Origin: Xanthomonas boreopolis
Lineage (GTDB): Bacteria; Pseudomonadota; Gammaproteobacteria; Xanthomonadales; Xanthomonadaceae
Assembly: GCA_014654535.1 (NCBI GenBank)
Contig: BNBA01000006.1
Coordinates: forward strand, 48,780-112,779
Length of the DNA: 64,000 nucleotides
Direction of reading: 5' to 3'
The translations under genes and the position numbers were made by a program. Numbering within the stretch: position 1 is the first letter of the stretch; each line of letters starts with the position of its first letter. Below the pieces are notes generated by a model. The model was not told the origin of the DNA. It did no database searches and saw only the letters and a list, made by a program, of their open reading frames with translations. This document shows positions 28,459 through 35,075 of the stretch, in pieces.

Positions 28459-28850
28459 GCGCGGACGGCAAGGAGCAGGACCGCGTCCGCGAGTTCACCG
28501 AGTTCCGCCAGCGCATGAACCAGCGCATCCTGGCCGAGCCGAACCAGGTGGTGCGTCGCTTCTTCGCGCTCGACACCCAGACCTACCAGGCCGGCGCGCT
28601 CGACGTGAAGACCAAGGAACTGCTCGGCCTGGTCGCCTCGATGGTGCTGCGCTGCGACGACTGCATCAGCTACCACGTCGCCCAGTGCAAGGAGGCCGGG
28701 GTCACGCGCGAGGAATTCTTCGAGACCTTCTCGGTCGGCCTGGTGGTCGGCGGTTCCATCGTGATCCCGCACCTGCGCCGCGCGGTGGATTTCCTCGACC
28801 AGCTCGAAAGCGGCCAGGCGGCCGCGCCGGCCGGACACGACCACGGCTGA
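28455..28850 (+). CDS. AhpD-like carboxymuconolactone-decarboxylase family protein
   Basis: This 131-residue protein has the E-x11-CxxC-x3-H motif of AhpD-like proteins (E55, C67, C70, H74 in LRCDDCISYH). Such proteins use the cysteine pair for peroxide or disulfide reduction; the annotation as decarboxylase is only a family name. It overlaps grxC by 4 nt, which supports a thiol-redox role together with glutaredoxin. The tail is Ala/His-rich. The partner enzyme is unknown. Confidence 0.85.
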   Translation: MSADGKEQDRVREFTEFRQRMNQRILAEPNQVVRRFFALDTQTYQAGALDVKTKELLGLVASMVLRCDDCISYHVAQCKEAGVTREEFFETFSVGLVVGGSIVIPHLRRAVDFLDQLESGQAAAPAGHDHG

Positions 28851-28960
28851 GGCCTTCGCGCGGACCCGGCCCGGAGAAATCGACGCGCCGTCTCCGCCGC
28901 GCGGGGACGGCGCCGATGGCTTGGCCGCGTTCTTCCCGGGTCCATCAGACCAAGGTCGGT

Positions 28961-28990
28961 TTGGGGCGCCGGAGCCGCTTCGGGCATAAT
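28961..28990 (+). promoter_or_regulatory. promoter of the isocitrate dehydrogenase gene
   Basis: TTGGGG (28961-28966), an 18-nt spacer and CATAAT (28985-28990) form a plausible sigma-70 promoter. The leader to the ATG at 29067 would be about 70 nt. Confidence 0.45.
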
Positions 28991-29066
28991 TACCCGTGAA
29001 ACCTCCTTGCGTCGGCGATCCGTGGTACCGGCCGGCGCGACCCCCTCTGATCGGAATCCAACACCT

Positions 29067-30074
29067 ATGACGCAGACAATCACGGTCATCCGCGGCGATG
29101 GCATCGGCCCGGAGATCATGGATGCCACCCTGTTCGTGCTCGACGCGCTGAAGGCAGGGCTGGAGTACGAATTCGCCGATGCCGGCCTGGTCGCGCTGGA
29201 GAAGCACGGCGACCTGCTGCCGGAGGCCACCCTGGCCTCGATCGCCAAGAACAAGGTCGCGCTGAAGAGCCCGCTGACCACCCCGGTGGGCGAGGGCTTC
29301 AGCTCGATCAACGTCGCGCTGCGCCGCAAGTTCGACCTGTACGCCAACGTGCGTCCGGCCAAGTCGTTCCCGAACACCAAGTCGCGCTTCGCCGACGGCG
29401 TGGACCTGATCACCGTGCGCGAGAACACCGAAGGCGCCTACCTGAGCGAAGGCCAGACCGTGTCCGAGGACGGCGAGACCGCGTTCTCCGGTACCCGCAT
29501 CACCCGCAAGGGTTCCGAGCGCATCGTGCGCTACGCCTTCGAACTGGCCAAGAACACCGGCCGCAAGAAGGTCACCGCGGTGCACAAGGCCAACATCATC
29601 AAGTCGACCTCGGGCCTGTTCCTGAAGGTCGCGCGCGAAGTCGCCGCGCAGTACCCGGACATCGAGTTCCAGGAAATGATCGTCGACAACGCCTGCATGC
29701 AGCTGGTGATGCGCCCCGAACAGTTCGACATCATCGTCACCACCAACCTGTTCGGCGACATCATCTCCGACCTGTGCGCCGGCCTGGTGGGCGGCCTGGG
29801 CCTGGCGCCGGGTGCGAACATCGGCACCGACGCGGCGATCTTCGAGGCGGTGCACGGCTCGGCCCCGGACATCGCCGGCCAGGGCAAGGCCAATCCGTGC
29901 GCGCTGCTGCTGGGCGCCGCCCAGATGCTCGACCACCTCGGCCAGCCGCAGAACGCCGAGCGCCTGCGCAACGCCATCGTCGCCACGCTGGAGGCCAAGG
30001 ACTCGCTGACCCCGGACCTGGGCGGCACCGGCAACACCATGGGCTTCGCCAAGGCGATCGCCAGCCGCCTGTAA
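29067..30074 (+). CDS. icd: NAD-type isocitrate dehydrogenase
   Basis: This 335-residue enzyme of the isocitrate/isopropylmalate dehydrogenase family should oxidise isocitrate to 2-oxoglutarate in the citric acid cycle. The substrate loop reads SPLTTPVGEGFSSINVALR with the SxNxxxR pattern of isocitrate dehydrogenases. The cofactor pocket reads HGSAPDIAGQGKANP: Asp-Ile where NADP enzymes have Lys-Tyr, pointing to NAD. It is far shorter than enteric NADP enzymes and of the small type reported in Xanthomonas. Homoisocitrate or isopropylmalate use is less likely but not excluded. A strong terminator follows. Confidence 0.88.
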   Translation: MTQTITVIRGDGIGPEIMDATLFVLDALKAGLEYEFADAGLVALEKHGDLLPEATLASIAKNKVALKSPLTTPVGEGFSSINVALRRKFDLYANVRPAKSFPNTKSRFADGVDLITVRENTEGAYLSEGQTVSEDGETAFSGTRITRKGSERIVRYAFELAKNTGRKKVTAVHKANIIKSTSGLFLKVAREVAAQYPDIEFQEMIVDNACMQLVMRPEQFDIIVTTNLFGDIISDLCAGLVGGLGLAPGANIGTDAAIFEAVHGSAPDIAGQGKANPCALLLGAAQMLDHLGQPQNAERLRNAIVATLEAKDSLTPDLGGTGNTMGFAKAIASRL

Positions 30075-30102
30075 GCGCACGCGGCAGTACCCGCCGTACC
30101 GG

Positions 30103-30128
30103 ACGGGGCGCCCCAGGGCGCCCCGTTT
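30103..30128 (+). terminator. terminator of the isocitrate dehydrogenase gene
   Basis: A perfect 10-bp stem (30103-30112 with 30117-30126) and 4-nt loop end in TTT. Confidence 0.7.
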
Positions 30129-30252
30129 GCGTATGGCCGGCGGCGCCGGATCCGTGCGATTCCCGCACAGGCCCTGTGCCGGCCGGCGGCTGGTTCGCGC
30201 GTTCCGCGCTCCGCATCCTGTGCGCCTTCTTCCATCGCACAGGAGCTTGCCC

Positions 30253-30987
30253 ATGAACGTCGCCGCACTCGGCCTGGCCAGCCTGATCGGCATGGCCGCC
30301 GTCGCCTCCGCCGAACCGTCCCATCCCACCATCCGCCACATGGCCGGCGCGCCGGCGGTCGCCTCGCTCGACCCCGCGAAGACCGCCCTGCTGGTGATCG
30401 ACTTCCAGAACGAGTATTTCGACGCCGGCGCCGCGCCCGGCTTCGCCGGCGGCCGCATGGTCGTCCCCGACGGCCCCGCCGCGCTGCACCAGGCCCGCCG
30501 CCTGCTCGATTTCGCCGACGCCAACGGCATCCGCGTGATCCATGTGCAGCACGTGCTGCCGGCCGGCGCGCCGCTGTTCGCGCAGGGCAGCGCCAGCGCC
30601 GCCTTCCATCGCGACATGCAGCCGCGTGCCGGCGAGACCGTGGTGCGCAAGGGCGATGTCAGCGTGTTCGCCGGCGCATCGGCCGCCGCGCTGGACAAGG
30701 CGCTCGAGGACGCCGGCATCGACACCCTCCTTTTCGCCGGCCTGCAGACGCACGCCTGCGTGGTGGGCGCGGCGCGCGATGCCGCGGCCGCGCCGCGCGG
30801 CTACCGGGTGATCGTGTCGTCCGACGCCACCGCCAGCCGGGACCTCGAACTGGCCGGCGGCCGGCGCATCGGCCATCGCGCGTTGCACGAGGCGTCGCTG
30901 GCGCAGATCGAGGACGCGTTCGGCGACGTGATGACGACCGATGCCATCCTCGCCCTGCCGGTGCGCAAGGCCGGCGACGGCGCTTGA
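30253..30987 (+). CDS. exported isochorismatase-like cysteine hydrolase
   Basis: This 244-residue protein belongs to the isochorismatase-like hydrolases, which cleave amides, ureido groups or vinyl ethers. The catalytic triad is visible as Asp in LLVIDFQNEYF, Lys in VVRKGDVSVF and Cys in QTHACVVGAARDA. Unusually it begins with a clear signal peptide (MNVAALGLASLIGMAAVASA), so it should act in the periplasm. AGGAG precedes the ATG. A LysR regulator gene follows in the same direction. The substrate cannot be told. Confidence 0.87.
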   Translation: MNVAALGLASLIGMAAVASAEPSHPTIRHMAGAPAVASLDPAKTALLVIDFQNEYFDAGAAPGFAGGRMVVPDGPAALHQARRLLDFADANGIRVIHVQHVLPAGAPLFAQGSASAAFHRDMQPRAGETVVRKGDVSVFAGASAAALDKALEDAGIDTLLFAGLQTHACVVGAARDAAAAPRGYRVIVSSDATASRDLELAGGRRIGHRALHEASLAQIEDAFGDVMTTDAILALPVRKAGDGA

Positions 30988-31037
30988 TAAGCTCGCCGCG
31001 CCCGCGCCTGGCGGGCGCCATCGGGGATCGCCGGCCA

Positions 31038-31958
31038 ATGGACCACTTCGCCGCATTGCGCGCATTGCGCAGCATCGTCGAGACGGGCAGCTTCACCGCC
31101 GCCGCCGAGCGCCTGGGCACCACCCATTCGGCGATGTCCCGGCAGCTGAGGCAACTGGAGGAGCACCTGCAGGTGCGGCTGCTGGACCGCAACAGCCGCC
31201 GGCTGTCCCCGACCGAGGCCGGCCGCGCCTACTACCGCGAGAGCGTGGAACTGCTGGACCGGCTGGAGGCGGCCGACAACCGGGCCCGGGCAGGCCAGGC
31301 CGAACCCGGCGGCCGGCTGCGCATCAGCGTGCCGCAGGTGGTCGCCAGCCAGGAGCTGCCGCAGTGGCTGCCGGGTTTCCTGGCCCGCTACCCGCGGGTG
31401 GCGCTGGACCTGTCCGCCGACGACCAGCTGGTCGACGTGGTCGGGGGCGGTTTCGACATGGCCCTGCGCATCGCGCCGGCGCTGCCGGACAGCCAGTTGG
31501 TCGCGCGCGAACTGGCCTGTTGCGAACGGATCCTGGTGGCGGCCCCGGCGTACCTGGCCCGCCATGGCTTGCCGCGGCAGGTGGCCGAACTGTCGCGGCA
31601 CGTCCTGCTGGAGTTCAGCCCGACCGCGGCACGCGCGCCCTGGCGCCTGCAGGGCCCCCGCGCGGCCGAGGCGGTGGTCGAGACCGGCCAGCGGCTGCGG
31701 GTGGACGCGACCCCGGCCCTGCATGCGGCCGTCCTCGCCGGCATCGGCATCTCCCTGTTCACCGCGCTGACCGTGCAGGAGGACCTGCGCGCCGGGCGCC
31801 TGGTCCGGGTACTGCCGGCGTGGCACGCCGGCCATCGCCGCTATTTCGCGCTGTATCCCCATGCCCGCGCGCTGGCGCCCAAGGTGCGCGCGCTGGTCGA
31901 GTACCTGGGGACGCACTATGCCGCCCAGCAGGCCGGCCTGGCCGGGGCGCGGGCATGA
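31038..31958 (+). CDS. LysR-family transcriptional regulator
   Basis: This 306-residue protein has the LysR winged helix at residues 1-60 (FAALRALRSIVETGSFTAAAERLGTTHSAMSRQLRQLE) and a periplasmic-binding-like effector domain. The effector domain opens with GGRLRISVPQVVA, typical of the CrgA/DsdC-like subgroup. It lies 50 bp after the isochorismatase-like gene and in the same direction; control of that gene is a reasonable guess. Two-way terminator DNA closes it. Confidence 0.9.
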   Translation: MDHFAALRALRSIVETGSFTAAAERLGTTHSAMSRQLRQLEEHLQVRLLDRNSRRLSPTEAGRAYYRESVELLDRLEAADNRARAGQAEPGGRLRISVPQVVASQELPQWLPGFLARYPRVALDLSADDQLVDVVGGGFDMALRIAPALPDSQLVARELACCERILVAAPAYLARHGLPRQVAELSRHVLLEFSPTAARAPWRLQGPRAAEAVVETGQRLRVDATPALHAAVLAGIGISLFTALTVQEDLRAGRLVRVLPAWHAGHRRYFALYPHARALAPKVRALVEYLGTHYAAQQAGLAGARA

Positions 31959-31960
31959 AA

Positions 31961-31986
31961 AAGGGGCGCCCCGCGGGGCGCCCCTT
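31961..31986. terminator. bidirectional terminator, lysR and Bax-inhibitor-like genes
   Basis: A perfect 12-bp stem (31961-31972 with 31975-31986) lies between two converging genes; A-run on one side and TT on the other suit termination in both directions. Confidence 0.75.
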
Positions 31987-32009
31987 CGTCGGCTTCCGCC
32001 TGGCCCGGA

Positions 32010-32771
32010 TCAGCGCTGCTGGATCTTGGACAGCAGGCGCAGGAACTCGATGTACAGCCACACCAGCGTCACCATCAGGCCGAACGCGCCGTACCACTCC
32101 ATGTGCTTCGGCGCGCCCTGCGCGACGCCGCTCTCGATGAAGTCGAAGTCCAGCACCAGGTTCAGCGCGGCGATCACCACCACGAACAGGCTGAAGCCGA
32201 TGCCGATCCAGCCGGACTCGTGGATGTAGGGGATGCCGACGTTGAAGAAGCCCAGCACGATCGTCGCCAGGTAGACCAGCGCGATGCCGCCGGTGGCGGC
32301 GACCACGCCCAGCTTGAAGTTCTCGGTCGCCTTGACCAGGCCGCTGCGGTAGGCCATCAGCAGCGCGAACAGCGTGCCGAAGGTGAGCAGCACCGCCTGG
32401 AACACGATGCCGTTGAAGCGGGCCTCGTACACCGCCGAGATCGAGCCGAGGAAGAAGCCTTCCAGCAGCGCGTACAGCGGCGCGGTCACCGGCGCCCATT
32501 CCTTCTTGAAGATGGTGACCAGCGCGAACACGAGCCCGCCGATCGCGCCGCCCAGCATGTACAGCCGCGCCGAGGGCAGGGGCATGCCGTCCGGCCCGAC
32601 GGTCTGGTACCAGGCGAAGGCGGCGGTCAGCAGCGCGAGGAAGAGCAGGGCGGCGGTCTTGTTGACGGTGCCGCCCAGGGTCATCGCCGCGCCGTCGCGG
32701 GTGACGACCGCGCCGCTGCCGATGTCGAGGAAGGTCGATTCCTGGAGTGCGGGATTGCCGCTGCGCATCAT
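32010..32771 (-). CDS. Bax-inhibitor-1-like membrane protein
   Basis: This 253-residue protein has about seven hydrophobic helices and ends in a charged tail (LSKIQQR). Its organisation fits the Bax inhibitor-1-like group of bacterial proteins with an extended N-terminus starting MMRSGNPALQ. Acidic residues in the last helices (NLVLDFDFIESG) are a family trait linked to ion leak in relatives. GGGAG lies 7 nt before the first ATG. Function in bacteria is poorly known. It is monocistronic. Confidence 0.8.
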   Translation of the reverse strand: MMRSGNPALQESTFLDIGSGAVVTRDGAAMTLGGTVNKTAALLFLALLTAAFAWYQTVGPDGMPLPSARLYMLGGAIGGLVFALVTIFKKEWAPVTAPLYALLEGFFLGSISAVYEARFNGIVFQAVLLTFGTLFALLMAYRSGLVKATENFKLGVVAATGGIALVYLATIVLGFFNVGIPYIHESGWIGIGFSLFVVVIAALNLVLDFDFIESGVAQGAPKHMEWYGAFGLMVTLVWLYIEFLRLLSKIQQR

Positions 32772-32857
32772 GTCTGTTCTCCCTGTTAGGTGCTGGCCGG
32801 CGGAGTGCCGATTCCTGCCCCGAAGCATAGCCGAAGCGACCGAATCGCGATCCGCGA

Positions 32858-32887
32858 TTGACACGGGTCGGCGCGATTCATCAAAAT
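32858..32887 (+). promoter_or_regulatory. promoter of the tRNA-Pro/Arg/His cluster
   Basis: A perfect TTGACA (32858-32863), 18-nt spacer and CAAAAT (32882-32887) lie 43 nt before tRNA-Pro. Confidence 0.65.
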
Positions 32888-32930
32888 AGCCGACCTTTCG
32901 AGCCTTCGGGCAAGAGAGGGTCCGTTCCGC

Positions 32931-33007
32931 CGGGGTATAGCGCAGTCTGGTAGCGCGCCTGCTTTGGGAGCAGGATGTCGGGGGTTCGAATCCCTCTACC
33001 CCGACCA
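32931..33007 (+). tRNA. tRNA-Pro(TGG)
   Basis: A 77-nt cloverleaf: acceptor CGGGGTA, anticodon loop TTTGGGA giving TGG, T-loop GTTCGAAT and encoded CCA. Confidence 0.97.
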
Positions 33008-33044
33008 TTCCGGTTCCAGGTTGCGGAATGCGAGTCCGGTCCGG

Positions 33045-33121
33045 GCGCCCGTAGCTCAACTGGATAGAGCACCGGCCTTCTAAGCCGGCGGTTACAGGTT
33101 CGATTCCTGTCGGGCGCGCCA
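33045..33121 (+). tRNA. tRNA-Arg(TCT)
   Basis: A 77-nt cloverleaf: acceptor GCGCCCG with CGGGCGC, anticodon loop CTTCTAA giving TCT, encoded CCA. Confidence 0.97.
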
Positions 33122-33150
33122 TCGGCGGTCGGGCAGGGCAGGTTTTCAGT

Positions 33151-33228
33151 GGTGGCTGTAGCTCAGTTGGTTAGAGTACTGGATTGTGATTCCAGTTGTC
33201 GGGGGTTCGAGTCCCCTCAGCCACCCCA
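33151..33228 (+). tRNA. tRNA-His(GTG)
   Basis: A cloverleaf with encoded G at -1 pairing the C73 discriminator, as required for histidine tRNA. The anticodon loop TTGTGAT gives GTG, and CCA is encoded. Confidence 0.97.
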
Positions 33229-33260
33229 CTGAATGCTTCCTCGATGTTTCGCCGAAGGTG

Positions 33261-33288
33261 TTGCAATCGAGGGAAAGCGTCCTATAAT
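33261..33288 (+). promoter_or_regulatory. promoter of tRNA-Lys
   Basis: TTGCAA (33261-33266), a 16-nt spacer and a perfect TATAAT (33283-33288) lie 17 nt before tRNA-Lys, so this tRNA has its own promoter. Confidence 0.7.
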
Positions 33289-33304
33289 GGGCGACTCAGT
33301 TTCA

Positions 33305-33380
33305 GGGCCGTTAGCTCAGTTGGTAGAGCAGTTGACTCTTAATCAATAGGTCCAAGGTTCGAATCCTTGACGGCCCACCA
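33305..33380 (+). tRNA. tRNA-Lys(CTT)
   Basis: A 76-nt cloverleaf with anticodon loop CTCTTAA giving CTT, and encoded CCA. Its 3' end is the insertion target of the downstream island; the tRNA remains intact on the integrase side. Confidence 0.97.
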
Positions 33381-33383
33381 ATC
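33365..33383. repeat. left attachment repeat (tRNA-Lys 3' end)
   Basis: CCTTGACGGCC (33365-33375) is identical to 41337-41347, and the next eight bases match after a one-base gap. The site overlaps the T arm and acceptor of tRNA-Lys, a usual integrase target. Confidence 0.7.
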
Positions 33384-33413
33384 CCGAGACCGGCATCGTC
33401 CGGTACAGTGCAG

Positions 33414-33440
33414 AAAACCCCGGAAATTCTGGGGTTTTTT
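33414..33440 (+). terminator. terminator after tRNA-Lys
   Basis: AAAACCCC (33414-33421) pairs with GGGGTTTT (33431-33438) around a 9-nt loop, ending in six T. It lies inside the island side of the attachment repeat. Confidence 0.8.
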
Positions 33441-33484
33441 GTTGTCTGGCGTCCGCCGCAGTCCGAGGCGGTCCTTGACAAGCC

Positions 33485-33557
33485 GGCGGTAGCTGGCGGT
33501 AGGTTTTGCGGTAACAGGCGTACCCAGTGACCCAGTTACCGCCTATCCCTTTACCGC
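33485..33557. repeat. integrase-arm-like repeats, left end
   Basis: GGCGGTA occurs at 33485 and 33495, GCGGTAA at about 33509, and the inverse TTACCGCC twice (33537-33544 and 33551-33558, the last meeting the integrase ATG). GGCGGTAGCTG and a CGGTAAC motif recur at 41258-41278 near the other end. Such clusters are typical of integrase arm sites; binding is inferred. Confidence 0.5.
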
Positions 33558-33558
33558 C

Positions 33559-34779
33559 ATGAGCAAGCTGACCGAGACCGCAATCCGCAAGACCAAGCCG
33601 ACCGACAAGCCCTTCAAGCTGAACGACGGGAAGGGCCTCTACCTGCTGGTGAGACCCGATGGCGCCAAGTGGTGGCGCTACGACTATCGCCGCCCCGTGA
33701 CCAGCAAGCGCAATACCCTGTCTTTTGGCACCTACCCGGAAGTTTCCCTGGCTGACGCCCGCCAGCGCCAGGCAGAAGCCCGCAAGCTGCTGGCCGCAGG
33801 CATCGACCCCGGCGAACAGCGCAAGGCAGTCAAGGCCGCCGGGGCTGAGCGTGCCGCCAGTACCTTCGCCGCCCTGGCGGCCGAGTACCTGGCGACCAAG
33901 GAAGCCAATCTCTCAGCAGGCACCCTCGCCCGCGAGCGCCGCCTGGCCGAGCAAGACTTGGCTCCCATCGCGGTCCTGCCCGTCGCCGAAATCAGCACCC
34001 CCGCGCTCCTGGGTGCCCTGCGCAAGATCGAGGCACGCGGGGTGGTTGAGACCGCACACCGCGCGCGGGCACTGGCCGACCGCGTGTTCCGCTACGCCAT
34101 CATCACCGGCAAGGCCGAGCGCAACCCGGCGACCGACCTGAAGGGCGCCCTGCAATCGCCGAAGACCCAACACTTCGCCAGCATCACCGAGCCGGCCAAA
34201 GTCGCGGGGCTGCTACGGTCCATTTGGGGCTACGACGGCTCCCCGGTCACGCTGGCGGCACTGAAACTGGCCCCGATGCTGTTCGTGCGCCCTGGCGAAC
34301 TGCGGGGCGCGCGCTGGGCCGACATCGACCTGGACGCGGCGGAGTGGCGCTACACCGCCAGCAAGACCGAGCAGCCCCACTTGGTACCGCTGGCGGTGCA
34401 GGCGGTGGACATCCTGCGCGAACTGAAGCCCCTGACCGGCCGCCGCGAGTACGTCTTCCCCGGCGTGAAGGGGCGCGACCGGCCGATGAGCGAGAACACC
34501 CTAAACGCCGCGCTGCGCCGCCTGGGCTACGACAAGGACACCATGACCGCTCACGGTTTCCGCGCGATGGCACGCACCATCCTGGACGAAGTGCTGGGAT
34601 TCCGCCCTGACTTCATCGAGCACCAGTTGGCCCACGCGGTACGCGACCCGAACGGCCGTGCCTACAACCGTACCGCCCATCTGGCCGAGCGTCGCAAGAT
34701 GATGCAGGCGTGGGCCGACTACCTGGACGGCCTGCGAACTGGTAGCAACATCGTGCCGTTCAAGCAGCGCGTCGCGTAG
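33559..34779 (+). CDS. P4-type tyrosine integrase
   Basis: This 406-residue recombinase inserts the island into tRNA-Lys. The N-terminal arm-binding domain (LTETAIRKTKPTDKPFKL, then GKGLYLLVRPDGAKWWRYDY) is that of P4-like integrases. The catalytic residues are R244 in RPGELRGARW, H332 and R335 in HGFR, H359 in QLAHAV and Y369 in AYNR, which aligns with the XerD tyrosine by spacing from the Leu-x-His motif. It begins 178 bp from the tRNA, as usual for such islands. Arm-like repeats fill the gap and may also let the integrase repress its own promoter. It looks intact. Confidence 0.95.
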   Translation: MSKLTETAIRKTKPTDKPFKLNDGKGLYLLVRPDGAKWWRYDYRRPVTSKRNTLSFGTYPEVSLADARQRQAEARKLLAAGIDPGEQRKAVKAAGAERAASTFAALAAEYLATKEANLSAGTLARERRLAEQDLAPIAVLPVAEISTPALLGALRKIEARGVVETAHRARALADRVFRYAIITGKAERNPATDLKGALQSPKTQHFASITEPAKVAGLLRSIWGYDGSPVTLAALKLAPMLFVRPGELRGARWADIDLDAAEWRYTASKTEQPHLVPLAVQAVDILRELKPLTGRREYVFPGVKGRDRPMSENTLNAALRRLGYDKDTMTAHGFRAMARTILDEVLGFRPDFIEHQLAHAVRDPNGRAYNRTAHLAERRKMMQAWADYLDGLRTGSNIVPFKQRVA

Positions 34780-35075
34780 GCGCGCCAGGATATTCCAGGT
34801 ACACCGAAGGCCGCCTTGTGCGGCCTTCTTCGCATCCCGAAGCGCTGCCGTGCGGGCAGCGCGCGGGCCAGGCATCGACCGCAGCGCCGCGTGGTGCGTC
34901 CCCACTGTCAGGCTGCACGGTCGGTGCCGATTTTTCTTCGCCATTGTCTACCCTGATCTGTCTTTTTTCATGGCGCTTGGCGGCTAGAATGGTAAATCGA
35001 CGTGCCGCACTTGGGGAATCTCGCGCGGCCTTCATACGGCCTTCGATGGCCGCCCGCAGTACCACAGGAGCCGAT
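34780..35075 (+). other. leader region before the methyltransferase gene
   Basis: The frame of the methyltransferase stays open from 34818, but the first 86 codons (Ser/Ala/Arg-rich) do not look like a protein domain. A likely promoter area is the AT-rich stretch around 34920-35000 (GATTTTTCTTCG, TCTTTTTTCATGG). No other gene is seen. Confidence 0.5.

Noticed and set aside
34640-34700. Apparent loss of the integrase catalytic tyrosine (His in NRTAHL)
   Set aside because: Spacing from the Leu-x-His motif to the XerD tyrosine points to Tyr in AYNR (residue 369), which is present.
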